The notes: a model not told the origin generated them from the letters alone. Shown: positions 1-9,684, counted from the stretch's first letter. The stretch: DNA of 64,000 bases from Marinobacter manganoxydans MnI7-9 (GCF_000235625.1 NZ_AGTR01000036.1:17711-81710), one strand, 5' to 3'. A program made the numbers and translations.

Positions 1-460
1 TCGCCAGCATGCGATATTGCTCGGTGGTGTAAGGGGTGTCGTCGGTCCCTTCCAGCTCAATCCCGATGGAAAAATCATTGCATTCCTCCTGCCCTTCAAA
101 ACACGATCGGCCGGCATGCCAGGCCCGATCAAGCAGGCTGACAAACTGCACCAGCGCGCCATCGCGGCGAATCAGCAGGTGCGCAGACACCTGGACGCCC
201 TCGATAGTCTTGAAGTAGGGGTGCGCAGAATGGTCGAGTTGGTTGCAGAAGAAGTCTTCTATTTCGCGGCCACCAAACTGGCCCGGAGGCAGGCTGATAT
301 TGTGGACGACCAGAAGAGAGATGCCCGCTCCATCCGGACGAGGCCCGAAATTCGGCGAAGGGGTCCAGCGGGCGAAGGAAATCTGCCCGGTTTCGCGAAG
401 CGAATTTCCATCGGTACCGGAGGCGGAAGGGCGTTCGGAAAAAACGTCTGAATCGGGCAA
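1..460 (-). CDS. ampD: 1,6-anhydro-N-acetylmuramyl-L-alanine amidase AmpD (3' end outside window)
   Basis: Cytoplasmic zinc amidase that removes the stem peptide from anhydro-muropeptides during peptidoglycan recycling; in relatives its loss induces AmpC beta-lactamase through AmpR. The leftward reading frame gives AmpD signatures: FARWTPSPNFGPRPDG, LLVVHNISLPPGQFGG with the zinc His, the RAWHAG block, and SIGIELEGTDDTPYT at the window edge. About 153 codons are present and the C-terminus, with the later zinc ligands, is cut off. No ATG lies between the in-frame stop at 485-487 and the conserved core. The only NTG codon is TTG at 458-460, preceded by a weak GGA, so I take TTG as start. DUF1631 lies just upstream on the same strand. 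Confidence 0.9.
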   Translation of the reverse strand, partial: MPDSDVFSERPSASGTDGNSLRETGQISFARWTPSPNFGPRPDGAGISLLVVHNISLPPGQFGGREIEDFFCNQLDHSAHPYFKTIEGVQVSAHLLIRRDGALVQFVSLLDRAWHAGRSCFEGQEECNDFSIGIELEGTDDTPYTTEQYRMLA

Positions 461-529
461 AGTAATTCCAAAAGTTTCAGAGCATTACAGCCTCTGATTG
501 AATCACAAAGTTGCCACGGTTGCTACGAA

Positions 530-2827
530 TCAGTCCTTGCGGCTGCTGCGCAGGTTGTCGATGATCGACTCCAGTGCCCGGTCGAAGATCAGACCATCAT
601 CCAGCATGCTGATTTTCCCGAATTCCATGTCGGCGGCCAGTTCCTGACGCAGATACTCTGCCACCTTCGCGCCACTGCGATTCACAAAGATATATTTGCC
701 AGTGGCCTTGATAAAGGCCGCAAGCTTACAGCGCACCCGGGTTTCGTCGCGGGTAAGTTCAATCCAGGAACCCACACGCAGGCTTTCGGCCTTTGACAGC
801 CACTCTGGAGATACTGAAGCAGTCTGCGTTTCAGCGTCCGCCTGGGAGGCAGCCTCGCTGACCACAGAAACAGGCACTTCAGGCTCGGCCGGCGAGGGCG
901 TTGCTTTGACAGCGTCTTCGGCCGCCGGCTCAGGGGGCTCGACGGGCTGCTCAGCAGCGGGCTCCGGAACGAGCAGATCCTCTGGTTCCGAAGGTGATTC
1001 CGGCCTGGACGGAGCCGTCACCAATCGCTGGAAAACATCCACATGGGCAAGTTCAAGGTCGCGAATCGCCGCATCGGTGGCAAACGGGTCCCAGGAAATA
1101 TCCTGCAGTGCCTTGCGAAGGTCGTCCACAATGGCCGGTATTGCCCTCAGCAGATCTGACCTGGTGGTATCAGTGACCGGGCGCGGATCCACACTCCAGA
1201 CCAACTGCTCGGTCAGGTTCCGGGCGTGCTGCCACCGGTCGCTTTCCTCGCCCTCCCGGAGGACAACCCATTGCAGGTACCGGGTCCAGGCTTCGCTCAG
1301 GAGGCCGGCAACCGGTTCGGGCACGTCCCGCTGCTCTGTCAGCTCCTTAACCAAGCCTTCCGCCGCCTGGGACGCCCGCTCCTGTCGAGCCCGCCCTTCT
1401 TCAGCATCCCGAAGACGTTGCTCGACGAGCTCACGACGCCGGCGATCGAGATCCATGAAGTGGCTGAAATCTTTGAGCAACTCCTCGAACAGGGAGACGT
1501 TGGTAGTGAACTCTGTCAGAACCCGATCTACCACCGATTCGATTTTGTCCCGAAGCGGGTCTCTTTGCCCGGCCTTCTTCTCGGTCCAGCCAATGGCCGA
1601 GAGTGCCAGCTCGTTAAGCAGTTTTCGAACCGGGTGACCGCCCCGGTTGAAAAAGTTCTTGTCACTAAGCGCCACTTTCAGCACCGGAATCTGCAGGCGC
1701 CCGATCAATGCTTTCATCACCGGATGCAGTTGGCGATCTTCCAGAATAAAGTCGAACAGCATGGAAACCAGATTGATCACGTCACTGTCGACCTGCCCAA
1801 CGCTCAGGCTGTTGCCATCGCCGGAACGCAGGATGGGTTGAAGCTGCTCGTTCAGAGGTACAACGGTACCTTCACCCCATTGCCTGCTGCTCGACTGCGC
1901 TTCAGTCAAACGGGCCATAAGCCTGTCGGTATCAATGTAGCTTTCGCCGACCGAGGATCCGCCAGTGACAGCATTGGACTCACCGCGATGCAACAGCGCG
2001 CTGAGCTCCGAGAAAGTGGCCTGTGATTGAGACATACCCTGACTCTCGCTGGCAGAATCCGCCTGACCGCTGGCACTGGTCGGCACTGAACTCTCTCCTG
2101 ACCCACGTTGACCGGAGCGGGAGGGCACCTTGCCGGTGGGCGGTCGTTTCATGTCAGGCATTACGCCTTCACTGATCAAGGTGCGATTGGCTTCTTTGTA
2201 GAAATCACCGAGGGTATCGGCAAGCAGGCGATCAAACAGCTTCAGAACCACCAGCTTGGCCCGGATATCAATGTCGAGGTCGGCACAGGCCTCGGCAACA
2301 CCACCACAGATGATTTCCGGGCTCAGCGGCATTTGTGCGTCTTTCAGCTCGATACCCGGCACCAGATGCCCCACCCGGACGGTAAGCAGACGGATCTGTT
2401 CGGTATAACGGTTCCGGAGTTTATTTATGAGATTGTCGACTGCCACCTGCTGCTCAAGCTGGGAATGGTCAACGAGGCTGAGAGAGTCCTCGTCAACTTC
2501 ATCCAGCGACCTGGCACTTTGCTGGGGCTGGAACCTGCCGATTTCATTGAAGGCCTGGCTGACATACTGGAGGATCGAGACCACCATGGCTTTGCGACGA
2601 AGCCTGAGCTCCCGCATGGCATCAAAGTAGGCGGTCTGGTCGAGGTTGGAGCCGGCTCTGTCCGCGAGTTCAAACAGGGCATCATCGGCACGATCGAAAA
2701 AACTGGCAAGAACGGACTTGAGGGACTGACCCGATGCGTCACGCAGGCGCACGAGGGACGCAGGCAAAGAAAACCGGGCGGGCGGTTTCCGGCCTGAAAA
2801 GCTGACAACCTTGTTATCGTGCACCAT
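530..2827 (-). CDS. DUF1631 family protein
   Basis: A 765-residue cytoplasmic protein matching the DUF1631 family seen in Pseudomonas and relatives; its function is not established. The N-terminal part holds a helical core (LRLRRKAMVVSILQYVSQAF, then LNELALSAIGW in the middle). Residues about 595-675 form a Pro/Glu/Ala-rich linker, and the last 85 residues (VGSWIEL..., KYIFVNRSG) form a small beta-rich domain that resembles PilZ-type folds; that resemblance is inference. Start chosen at ATG 2827 (MVHDNKVV) because GGAG sits 8 bases upstream; an in-frame start nine codons earlier has no clear site. It is divergent from nadC and is followed by ampD on the same strand. Confidence 0.75.
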   Translation of the reverse strand: MVHDNKVVSFSGRKPPARFSLPASLVRLRDASGQSLKSVLASFFDRADDALFELADRAGSNLDQTAYFDAMRELRLRRKAMVVSILQYVSQAFNEIGRFQPQQSARSLDEVDEDSLSLVDHSQLEQQVAVDNLINKLRNRYTEQIRLLTVRVGHLVPGIELKDAQMPLSPEIICGGVAEACADLDIDIRAKLVVLKLFDRLLADTLGDFYKEANRTLISEGVMPDMKRPPTGKVPSRSGQRGSGESSVPTSASGQADSASESQGMSQSQATFSELSALLHRGESNAVTGGSSVGESYIDTDRLMARLTEAQSSSRQWGEGTVVPLNEQLQPILRSGDGNSLSVGQVDSDVINLVSMLFDFILEDRQLHPVMKALIGRLQIPVLKVALSDKNFFNRGGHPVRKLLNELALSAIGWTEKKAGQRDPLRDKIESVVDRVLTEFTTNVSLFEELLKDFSHFMDLDRRRRELVEQRLRDAEEGRARQERASQAAEGLVKELTEQRDVPEPVAGLLSEAWTRYLQWVVLREGEESDRWQHARNLTEQLVWSVDPRPVTDTTRSDLLRAIPAIVDDLRKALQDISWDPFATDAAIRDLELAHVDVFQRLVTAPSRPESPSEPEDLLVPEPAAEQPVEPPEPAAEDAVKATPSPAEPEVPVSVVSEAASQADAETQTASVSPEWLSKAESLRVGSWIELTRDETRVRCKLAAFIKATGKYIFVNRSGAKVAEYLRQELAADMEFGKISMLDDGLIFDRALESIIDNLRSSRKD

Positions 2828-2894
2828 CTCGCTGCTCCGCCTTGTATTACACAATTGCCTGTTTATTTCTCCACTTCACATGATACGAGCTGCC

Positions 2895-2943
2895 CACGTC
2901 AGGTTGTGTCAGAATTTGTCACCTTTTGTGTAGACCTGACGTG
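2895..2943. promoter_or_regulatory. Perfect 10-bp inverted repeat between DUF1631 gene and nadC
   Basis: CACGTCAGGT at 2895-2904 is matched exactly by ACCTGACGTG at 2934-2943, with 29 bases between the arm ends. It sits in the 223-base divergent region between the DUF1631 gene and nadC. The spacing suits two operator half-sites or a looped dyad better than a tight hairpin, and no T-run follows, so a terminator is unlikely. A transcription factor site for nadC or the DUF1631 gene is inference. A TTGACA at 3003-3008 is a possible nadC -35 box, but no good -10 follows it. Confidence 0.45.
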
Positions 2944-3050
2944 CATCACAGTTTAGCAGCCCAGCCCCAAGAGTTTGGCGATTCACCGGCGGCGCTTTAG
3001 AATTGACAGCCTGAAACGCCGTCAACCCACTGCACCGGACTTTTTGCCCT

Positions 3051-3890
3051 ATGATTGCCCCTGAACTCCTCCGCCAGGCCAGAATTGAAAATGTTGCCCA
3101 GAGTCTGCGGGAGGACATCGGCGATGGCGACATTACGGCCAGACTGATACCAGCCGACAAACAGGCAACAGGGCGGGCAATTACGCGGGAAACCGCCACC
3201 ATCGCGGGCAGGGAGTGGGTGGACGAGGTTTTCCGACAGGTGGATCCGGCCGTTGAGCTGAACTGGCAGGTGGCCGATGGAGAGACCGTGTCACCGGATC
3301 AGGTGTTGTTTACCATGCAGGGTTCGGCACGAAGCCTGCTAAGCTCCGAACGCGCGGCTCTGAACTGGCTCCAGTCCCTGTCTGGCGTTGCGACCGCCTG
3401 CGCAGGCTATGCCGCCCGGGTTGCACACACCGGTGTTCGACTGCTGGATACCCGTAAAACCCTGCCCGGTCTGCGCCTGGCCCAGAAATACGCTGTAACC
3501 TGTGGCGGCTGCTTCAATCACCGGATCGGGCTGTGGGATGCCTTCCTGATCAAGGAAAATCACATTGCCGCCTGCGGCTCCATTGCCCTGGCCATTGAAG
3601 CCGCCCACCGGATTGCACCGGGCAAACCGGTGGAGGTGGAAACCGAGAACCTTGACGAGCTGGAGCAGGCCCTTCTAGCGGGTGCAGACATCATCATGCT
3701 GGATGAGTTCTCACTTGAAGACATGCGGACCGCGGTCGCTACCACGGGTGGCAAAGCAAAGCTGGAAGCATCCGGGGGAATCAATGCCGACACCTTGGTG
3801 CCGATCGCCGAAACCGGCGTGGACTTCATCTCGATTGGCGCGCTGACCAAGGATTTGAAGGCTGTCGACCTGTCAATGAGACTGGACTGA
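3051..3890 (+). CDS. nadC: Nicotinate-nucleotide pyrophosphorylase (quinolinate phosphoribosyltransferase)
   Basis: Makes nicotinate mononucleotide from quinolinate and PRPP, releasing CO2 and pyrophosphate, the third step of de novo NAD synthesis. At 279 residues it is full length. Visible motifs are [12 protein letters not shown] (PRPP/quinolinate-binding Arg-Lys, near residue 135), [20 protein letters not shown] (near 153-172), [17 protein letters not shown] and the C-terminal EASGGI. ATG 3051 follows a T-rich stretch with no strong ribosome site. It converges on the yqcC-like gene with directly abutting stop codons (TGATCA), so no terminator fits between them. No other NAD gene is nearby. 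Confidence 0.96.
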   Translation: MIAPELLRQARIENVAQSLREDIGDGDITARLIPADKQATGRAITRETATIAGREWVDEVFRQVDPAVELNWQVADGETVSPDQVLFTMQGSARSLLSSERAALNWLQSLSGVATACAGYAARVAHTGVRLLDTRKTLPGLRLAQKYAVTCGGCFNHRIGLWDAFLIKENHIAACGSIALAIEAAHRIAPGKPVEVETENLDELEQALLAGADIIMLDEFSLEDMRTAVATTGGKAKLEASGGINADTLVPIAETGVDFISIGALTKDLKAVDLSMRLD

Positions 3891-4226
3891 TCACTCCCCG
3901 CTAAGCAGGCGGTCGATCACCTCCAGCTCCCGAACCAGCCTGCTACCGGACTCCGGTCGCCCCCGGAAATGCTCTTCGGCCATCGGCGCTATGCCGGAGG
4001 CCGAGGGCAACGGGTGGTCATTTTCGATAATGATCTTCATTCTTTCCACAAAAACAAATTGCAGCCACTGGGTAAATTCCAGCGTATCGATGCAAAAGGG
4101 CTGCGCACTCTGGAACGCCTCGTCCGGTGGCGGCTCTGACTCCCAGAGCCCCAGCTGCCGCAACTCCATCTCAATGTTCAGAAGGCAGTCCGCAACCTGC
4201 CCGACCGGGTTACCGGATTCGGTCAT
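3891..4226 (-). CDS. YqcC family protein (DUF446)
   Basis: An all-helical protein of 111 residues in the YqcC/DUF446 family. The family hallmarks are visible: VADCLLNIEMELRQLGLW near the N-terminus, then PFCIDTLEFTQWLQFVFVERM and LPSASGIAPMAEE. The biochemical role of the family is not known; in enterobacteria it is found next to the pseudouridine synthase TruC, which is not here. It has no signal peptide or membrane segment, so it is cytoplasmic. It follows the orphan parA on the same strand after 12 bases and is probably co-transcribed with it. Confidence 0.88.
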   Translation of the reverse strand: MTESGNPVGQVADCLLNIEMELRQLGLWESEPPPDEAFQSAQPFCIDTLEFTQWLQFVFVERMKIIIENDHPLPSASGIAPMAEEHFRGRPESGSRLVRELEVIDRLLSGE

Positions 4227-4238
4227 ATCAGTCTCGCT

Positions 4239-5036
4239 TCAATCGTTAAGCGGCTCAAGCTCCACGGTTTCGCCATGCAGAACCCGGAACAGGTCCTCGT
4301 ACTGGCGCGTCAGCGGGTGCTTGGGTGCCATGTGAATCAGGGGCTGCCGGCTCTGGTGGGACTCTTTCATCTTCACGGAACTTGAGAGACGCACAGGCAG
4401 AACCGGCAAGCCCTCCTCGGTAAGCTCCCTGACCAGCTGCTTGGGCAGGCTGGCCCGCGGCTGGAACTGGTTGGCAACAATCCCTTCGACAACAAGATCC
4501 TCGTTGTGATCTTCCTGCAGATCACGAATCTCGTTGAGGATGTTGTACAGCGCCTGACGGGAAAAATCGTCACAGTCGAAGGGTATCAGGCAGCGCTGGG
4601 CTGCAATCAGGGCAGACCGGGTATAGAAATTGAGCGCCGGCGCGGTATCGATGTAGATCGCATCGAAGGATTCACCCAGTTTTTTCAGGGCTTCCCTCAG
4701 CTTGTATATCTTGTGCTTGGCCTCCAGCTTGCGCTCGAGAAAATCCAGCTCCGGGCTGGAGGGCATCACAAACAGGTTCTTGAACGGTGAGGCATGGACA
4801 AATTCGTCCGGACGGCGATTGAACACGGTAAAGGCCACCGTCTGCTCCAGCATATCCGCAACGGTGTCCTTGAGCTCGCTCGCAGGCTTGCCCAGCAGAT
4901 AATGGGTGGAGTTTCCCTGCGGATCAAGATCCACGACCAGGGTGCGCTTTCCACGAGCGGCGCTGATAGCTGCGAGATTGCACGTGATACTGGACTTGCC
5001 GACACCGCCTTTCTGGTTGAATACCACCCGTCTCAT
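4239..5036 (-). CDS. ParA family ATPase (orphan)
   Basis: A 265-residue deviant Walker-A ATPase of the ParA/MinD superfamily. The P-loop QKGGVGKSS is at residues 8-16 with the signature first Lys, followed by VVDLDPQGNSTHYLL and YIDTAPALNF (Walker B region). Such proteins position plasmids, chromosomes or protein clusters along nucleoid DNA. No parB or parS-like gene is beside it, so it is not the chromosomal parAB pair, which normally lies near oriC. GGGAGAGG precedes ATG 5036 well. Neighbours are yqcC-like (downstream) and hda (upstream, 60-base gap), all leftward, which suggests one transcription unit. Confidence 0.85.
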   Translation of the reverse strand: MRRVVFNQKGGVGKSSITCNLAAISAARGKRTLVVDLDPQGNSTHYLLGKPASELKDTVADMLEQTVAFTVFNRRPDEFVHASPFKNLFVMPSSPELDFLERKLEAKHKIYKLREALKKLGESFDAIYIDTAPALNFYTRSALIAAQRCLIPFDCDDFSRQALYNILNEIRDLQEDHNEDLVVEGIVANQFQPRASLPKQLVRELTEEGLPVLPVRLSSSVKMKESHQSRQPLIHMAPKHPLTRQYEDLFRVLHGETVELEPLND

Positions 5037-5096
5037 ATTGCCTCTCCCTTGATGAATCCGTTATCGATTTCTGCCCTGCGATGAACCCATTCCAAC

Positions 5097-5795
5097 TCAC
5101 CACCCCATCACTGTCTTCACAAACGGAATAGTAAGCCGCCGCTGTGCCTGAAGTGAATTTTCATCCAGTATATCCAGAATCCCCAGCAAATCACCGAGCC
5201 TTCGGGGCGCCCGGCGCATTATATAGCTGGCCACATCATCCGCCATCACCAGGCCACGTTTCTCGGCACGGGCCCTGAGAATGGTCAGGCGATCCTCATC
5301 CCGGTAAATACCCAACTGGATGATCAGCCCGTGACTGAATCTGGAGACCAGATCCGGCAACTCAAAGGGCAAACTGGCCGGCAAATCGGCCAGACTCACC
5401 AGCAAGAGGCCGCCTCGATCGAGAATCCGGTTATAGAGATGAAAAATGGCCTCTTCCCAGACCCGCTGGCCTGCGATGCGGTCGACATCGTCAAGACAGA
5501 CGATCTCATGGGTCTCAAGCCCCGACAAGGCATCGGGACCAAAAGGCTCTAGCTCTGCGATGCTGATACACACCGCTGCCCTGCCCTGCTTTTCGCCCAG
5601 GTGGCACACTGCCTGTAGAAGATGGCTCTTGCCGGTATCGGCATCACCGCACAGAACAACGACAGGCATATCATCAGGTTGCTGACAAACGCTTTCAAGA
5701 CGCTGGGCTGCGCTCGTGTTCCGGTCGCCATGGAAATTGTCGAATCGGGCGTCGTCACGCAGCTTGACCCCGAGCACCAACTGGGATGCGGTCAT
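5097..5795 (-). CDS. hda: DnaA regulatory inactivator Hda
   Basis: An AAA+ protein that, with the DNA-loaded beta clamp, stimulates hydrolysis of ATP bound to DnaA and so prevents re-initiation. It has 232 residues, the usual size. Walker A is GDADTGKSHLL (residues 50-60) and Walker B is VCLDDVDRI (99-107); SRFSHGLIIQL and the C-terminal RRAPRRLGDLLGILD match the family. The N-terminal clamp-binding segment reads QLVLGVKL, a variant of the usual QL-S/D-LPL motif. The start is ATG 5795, which overlaps the stop of the upstream phosphatidyltransferase gene (ATGA), so translation is probably coupled. Confidence 0.93.
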   Translation of the reverse strand: MTASQLVLGVKLRDDARFDNFHGDRNTSAAQRLESVCQQPDDMPVVVLCGDADTGKSHLLQAVCHLGEKQGRAAVCISIAELEPFGPDALSGLETHEIVCLDDVDRIAGQRVWEEAIFHLYNRILDRGGLLLVSLADLPASLPFELPDLVSRFSHGLIIQLGIYRDEDRLTILRARAEKRGLVMADDVASYIMRRAPRRLGDLLGILDILDENSLQAQRRLTIPFVKTVMGW

Positions 5796-6352
5796 GGCCG
5801 GGTAGCCCTCCAGGCCCGCAAGCCCCACACAAACAGGTAATGCGCCCCGCTGAACACGGTGGAAACAGCCACCAGGATAATGCCGGCATCCACCACCCAG
5901 GGCTGCATCGGCAGGTCCGCCAGAAGCACGATGATGGCCAGGGCTACAAGAATCTGGATAAACGTATTGATCTTGCCGGGAATGCTGGGCTCCATATCGT
6001 ATCGACCAACCTTGTAGTGGTAGGCCAGAGCGCCGACCACAATCAGCAGATCACGCCCCAACACCAGCAGAAACAGCCACACGGGCAGAACCTCGGTGAG
6101 AGTAAGCATCAGGTACGCGGTGATCAACAAGGCCTTGTCGGCGAGAGGATCTGCAATTGCACCAAGCCTGGAACGCCAATTGAAATGGCGGGCAAGGAAG
6201 CCGTCAACCGCGTCTGTGCCGGCGGCCAGAAAGAATATCAGCAACGCCCGGCGATAATCTCCGATCAGTAACGCTCCCGCGAAGGGAGCGATCAGAAGAA
6301 TGCGCAGGAACGTCAGGGCATTGGGAATCCAGCGCCAGCGGTGCAAATTCAA
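5792..6352 (-). CDS. CDP-alcohol phosphatidyltransferase family protein
   Basis: An integral membrane enzyme of 186 residues with about five hydrophobic helices. The full CDP-alcohol phosphatidyltransferase signature D-x2-D-G-x2-A-R-x8-G-x3-D-x3-D is intact (D47, D50, G51, A54, R55, G64, D68, D72). Such enzymes transfer a phosphatidyl group from CDP-diacylglycerol, often to glycerol-3-phosphate (PgsA) or a related alcohol. The position before hda, away from uvrC, suggests a second PgsA-like paralogue rather than the housekeeping pgsA; the acceptor cannot be told from sequence. The start is TTG 6352, supported by GGAGG seven bases upstream; no ATG is available. Confidence 0.85.
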   Translation of the reverse strand: MNLHRWRWIPNALTFLRILLIAPFAGALLIGDYRRALLIFFLAAGTDAVDGFLARHFNWRSRLGAIADPLADKALLITAYLMLTLTEVLPVWLFLLVLGRDLLIVVGALAYHYKVGRYDMEPSIPGKINTFIQILVALAIIVLLADLPMQPWVVDAGIILVAVSTVFSGAHYLFVWGLRAWRATRP

Positions 6353-6373
6353 AAGACTCCCTCCGGTTACACC

Positions 6374-7711
6374 TTATTCGCCGCCATCGCTCCCGATGAC
6401 AGAAGACGGTTGCCAACGATAATACAGAACCTGGTACAGGGATTCGAACGCCTCCCTGGCATCTTCCTCATCGACGGGCACCGGCTGATAGGTAAACAGG
6501 GCAGTCTCTTCAGACGCCTCCGCAGAGGTTTGCTGATCCGGGCCAGCCGGCTGCGATACCTCGCTCTCGAGCGCCTCTTGCGGGTTCGGCCCAGACGACG
6601 CCACCTGGTCCTCTGCTGTGCGGGCGGTAACCGGAGGTTCTGCCGGAACGTCGGCCTCCATTGGAACGAAGCGCGGATCCAGGGCGATGTACTCCCGCAG
6701 CTGGTCCAGCTCACCGGAGAAAGCCACCCGCAGGGTCAGTTGCTCGTCCCGTACCCGATGGGCACCAACGCTAACCACGGGGGTCAGTCCTTCCAGCACC
6801 TTATTGGCGCCGGCATAGTCTTCAAGCGACGTAACGCCACGCAGCACAATGTCCACCTGGGGCGAATCGCCCACTTCCGACGCAGCAACCGCGTATCGGC
6901 TGGCGTATAACTCCGCCCAGCGGTTTATCGTCGCCTCCGCCAGCGCTTCCGGGGTATCGGCGGTTACCGACTCTTCCCCGGCATTCATGGCCATACCATC
7001 GAAGACCCAGCCGGCACGCCATTGCCCGCCAGCACGGCTGACCCGCACCAAAGCGAGCACATCATGGTCCAGATTCCCGGATGCAGACTTCACCCGACCA
7101 ATAAACTGCCCCCAGATATCCGAGAGCAATTCGCGGTCAGAGCTGAAATCTGACGGGGGCAGCGCCACGGGCAAGCCACGCTTTCTGGCCGCCTCATCGA
7201 ACGCAGCCCTCCAGGCTCCTGCGTCTTCCTGACCAGAGCCGGCCCCGGGCCGTGTTACGAGTGTTCTCGAGCCACGATCCTCGGCAGCAATCCAGGCCAG
7301 CGTGAGCGGTCTGTTGGCACCCCACACCGGCGCATCAATTGCAGCCAGCGCGCGATTCACGCCAACCGCTCCGAAGGACATGCTCAGAACACTCTGGCCG
7401 GACTCGCCACGGGCAACCTGATAGGAAAGAAGTAACGACTCGGCATCGGACAGCAGGGCTTCAACGCCCTCCATCGCCAGTACGTCTCGGGTACCGGAAA
7501 CCCTTACCAGTACCTGGCTCAGCCCGTCTGCATATCCCTGGGCGAGTTGACCCGACGAGGACCCTTCCACTGGCACCTTTGCCGAATAGAGACCGGAAAC
7601 CGTCACGGCACTCGCCTGGGCGGAAAACCCAGACAGCAGAACGGTGAACAACGCAACTACCCACGTCCCGGATAAAGACCTGTGTGCCGGCTTTTGCCCT
7701 GATACTGACAT
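6374..7711 (-). CDS. DUF2066 domain-containing exported protein
   Basis: A 445-residue protein with an N-terminal signal peptide ([20 protein letters not shown]), so it is probably periplasmic or envelope-attached. The sequence after it ([20 protein letters not shown], then [14 protein letters not shown]) matches DUF2066, a family of unknown function common beside purM in gammaproteobacteria. The region from about residue 355 to 420 is acidic and Pro/Ala-rich. I chose ATG 7711 because AGGGTG lies just upstream; the open frame runs on to 8611 but only as an antisense shadow of purM. It is divergent from purM and sits upstream of the phosphatidyltransferase-hda pair on the same strand. Confidence 0.8.
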   Translation of the reverse strand: MSVSGQKPAHRSLSGTWVVALFTVLLSGFSAQASAVTVSGLYSAKVPVEGSSSGQLAQGYADGLSQVLVRVSGTRDVLAMEGVEALLSDAESLLLSYQVARGESGQSVLSMSFGAVGVNRALAAIDAPVWGANRPLTLAWIAAEDRGSRTLVTRPGAGSGQEDAGAWRAAFDEAARKRGLPVALPPSDFSSDRELLSDIWGQFIGRVKSASGNLDHDVLALVRVSRAGGQWRAGWVFDGMAMNAGEESVTADTPEALAEATINRWAELYASRYAVAASEVGDSPQVDIVLRGVTSLEDYAGANKVLEGLTPVVSVGAHRVRDEQLTLRVAFSGELDQLREYIALDPRFVPMEADVPAEPPVTARTAEDQVASSGPNPQEALESEVSQPAGPDQQTSAEASEETALFTYQPVPVDEEDAREAFESLYQVLYYRWQPSSVIGSDGGE

Positions 7712-7804
7712 GAAACACCCTGCAATTCGCATGAATGGCGCATAGGATACACCATGCCCCAGGGTGTGAGTAGCGGCCCCGGATTTCGGAAAAGCAATAT
7801 ACAT

Positions 7805-7833
7805 TTGGAGCGCCACACCGCACCTGTTAAAAT
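7805..7833 (+). promoter_or_regulatory. Predicted sigma-70 promoter of purM
   Basis: TTGGAG (7805-7810) and TAAAAT (7828-7833) are separated by exactly 17 bases, a good sigma-70 match, and lie 38 bases before the purM start. Expected transcription start is near 7840. No palindrome like the enterobacterial PurR box is visible around it. Confidence 0.6.
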
Positions 7834-7870
7834 CCGCCGCCTGACCCACTGGCCAACGGTTAAGTACACC

Positions 7871-8935
7871 ATGAGCGAACAGAAGCCCTCCCTGACCTAC
7901 CGCGATGCTGGCGTAGATATTGATGCCGGCAATGAACTCGTCAGCCGAATCAAGGACACCGCCGCGCGCACCCGCCGCCCCGAGGTTCTTGGCGGTCTCG
8001 GCGGCTTCGGCGCCATGGTCTCCATCCCCGCCGGATATAACGAACCGGTTCTGGTTTCCGGCACCGACGGAGTGGGCACAAAGCTCAGACTGGCCATGCA
8101 ACTGGACAAGCACGACAGCATCGGCATCGACCTGGTCGCCATGTGCGTGAACGATCTGGTTGTCGGCGGCGCTGAACCGCTTTTCTTCCTCGACTACTAC
8201 GCGACCGGCAAGCTGAACGTAGACGTTGCCACTCAGGTGGTTGCCGGAATCGGCGAGGGCTGCGAGCAGGCTGGCTGTGCGCTGGTCGGCGGTGAAACCG
8301 CTGAAATGCCGGGCATGTACGAAGGCGACGACTACGATCTGGCTGGCTTCTGCGTAGGCGTTGCCGAACGCAGCGAGATTATTGACGGCGGCCGCGTCCA
8401 GGCCGGAGACGTGCTGATTGCCCTGGGCTCTTCCGGCCCTCACTCCAACGGCTACTCCCTGATCCGGAAAATTCTGGAAGTCAGCAACGCTGACCTCGAG
8501 CAGCCAATGGGCGATACCACCCTGGCCAACGCCTTGATGGCACCGACTCGAATCTACGTAAAGAATCTTCTGCAGCTGATTCGCGAAGTCGACGTTCGTG
8601 CCCTCTCCCACATCACTGGTGGTGGCCTGCCGGAAAATATTCCCAGGGTGCTGCCGAACGGCACCATCGCTGCCATCGATACGAACAGCTGGTCATTGCC
8701 CCCGGTATTCCAGTGGCTCAAGGACAACGGCGGCGTTGCCAGTGAAGAGATGTACCGCACCTTTAACTGTGGTATCGGCATGATTGTCTGCGTGCCTGCC
8801 AACCAGAAGGAGCTGGCCCTGGATACCCTGAAAGCACTGGGCGAACATGCCTGGCAGGTAGGCCTGATCGAACGTGCCGATGACGAACAGGCAGATGCCT
8901 GCGTTCGCTATGCACCGGGGCTGCTGTCGGCATGA
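7871..8935 (+). CDS. purM: Phosphoribosylformylglycinamidine cyclo-ligase
   Basis: ATP-dependent AIR synthetase, fifth step of purine synthesis, closing the imidazole ring of FGAM. The 354-residue protein is full length: it begins [18 protein letters not shown] and carries [54 protein letters not shown] and [13 protein letters not shown], all characteristic. ATG 7871 is the start that matches the family N-terminus; the frame is open further upstream but that part has no similarity and covers the promoter. Its stop overlaps the purN start (ATGA), giving a tight two-gene operon. Confidence 0.97.
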   Translation: MSEQKPSLTYRDAGVDIDAGNELVSRIKDTAARTRRPEVLGGLGGFGAMVSIPAGYNEPVLVSGTDGVGTKLRLAMQLDKHDSIGIDLVAMCVNDLVVGGAEPLFFLDYYATGKLNVDVATQVVAGIGEGCEQAGCALVGGETAEMPGMYEGDDYDLAGFCVGVAERSEIIDGGRVQAGDVLIALGSSGPHSNGYSLIRKILEVSNADLEQPMGDTTLANALMAPTRIYVKNLLQLIREVDVRALSHITGGGLPENIPRVLPNGTIAAIDTNSWSLPPVFQWLKDNGGVASEEMYRTFNCGIGMIVCVPANQKELALDTLKALGEHAWQVGLIERADDEQADACVRYAPGLLSA

Positions 8936-9594
8936 AGGCAGATCAGACCCCGTTACCGAAAATCCTGGTGCTCGCCTCCGGAAGCGGCACCAACCTTCAG
9001 GCACTGATTGACGCCAGCCGGGGGCGGGATTTTCCCGGGCAGATAATTGCCGTTGGCTGCAACCAGCCCGGCGCGTTTGCCCTTGAGCGCGCGGCCCAGG
9101 CCAATATCGAGACCTTTGTGGTAAACCACAAGAATTTCGAATCCCGGGATGAGTTTGATGCCTCCCTGATGGCGGAAATCCTCCGATACAATCCGGATCT
9201 GATTGTCCTGGCAGGCTTCATGCGCATTCTGACCACGGATTTTGTTCGGGCATTCCGGGGTAAGATGCTGAACATTCACCCGTCCCTGTTGCCGAAGTAC
9301 ACCGGGCTGAATACTCACCGTCGTGCACTGGAAGCGGGCGATACCGTACATGGCGTTTCCATCCACTTCGTTACCGAAGAGCTGGATGGCGGCCCCGTGA
9401 TTGCCCAGGCAGAAGTGGCGATTGTTTCCGATGACACGCCAGAAAGCCTCGCGGAGAAGGTACAGGCCAAGGAACACATCCTCTACCCCATTGTTGTGCG
9501 CTGGTTCTGTGAGGGCCGGATTCAACTGGGTAGCGATTATGTGTTGTTCGACGGCGAACCCTTGAACGCTCCGATGCGCCTGCCGGACAACTGA
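8932..9594 (+). CDS. purN: Phosphoribosylglycinamide formyltransferase (10-formyl-THF dependent)
   Basis: Transfers the formyl group of 10-formyltetrahydrofolate to GAR in purine synthesis. The 220-residue protein shows the phosphate-binding loop [15 protein letters not shown] near the N-terminus, [27 protein letters not shown] with the catalytic Asn/His, and [19 protein letters not shown] with the catalytic Asp. It overlaps purM by four bases and is surely co-transcribed with it. PurM uses the product of a later step than PurN, so the pair is linked by pathway rather than by direct substrate hand-off. The C-terminus is slightly longer than in E. coli. Confidence 0.96.
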   Translation: MKADQTPLPKILVLASGSGTNLQALIDASRGRDFPGQIIAVGCNQPGAFALERAAQANIETFVVNHKNFESRDEFDASLMAEILRYNPDLIVLAGFMRILTTDFVRAFRGKMLNIHPSLLPKYTGLNTHRRALEAGDTVHGVSIHFVTEELDGGPVIAQAEVAIVSDDTPESLAEKVQAKEHILYPIVVRWFCEGRIQLGSDYVLFDGEPLNAPMRLPDN

Positions 9595-9684
9595 GGCATC
9601 GCCTGAACGAATTGTCATCCCCGCATCCTGCCCGAGCAGCTACACTGTCGCCATTGATGACGGTAATTGTTCGGGTTTAACAAG

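Noticed and set aside
7712-8611. N-terminal 300-codon extension of the DUF2066 gene across purM
   Set aside because: The extension is antisense to purM; the signal peptide and ribosome site place the start at 7711.
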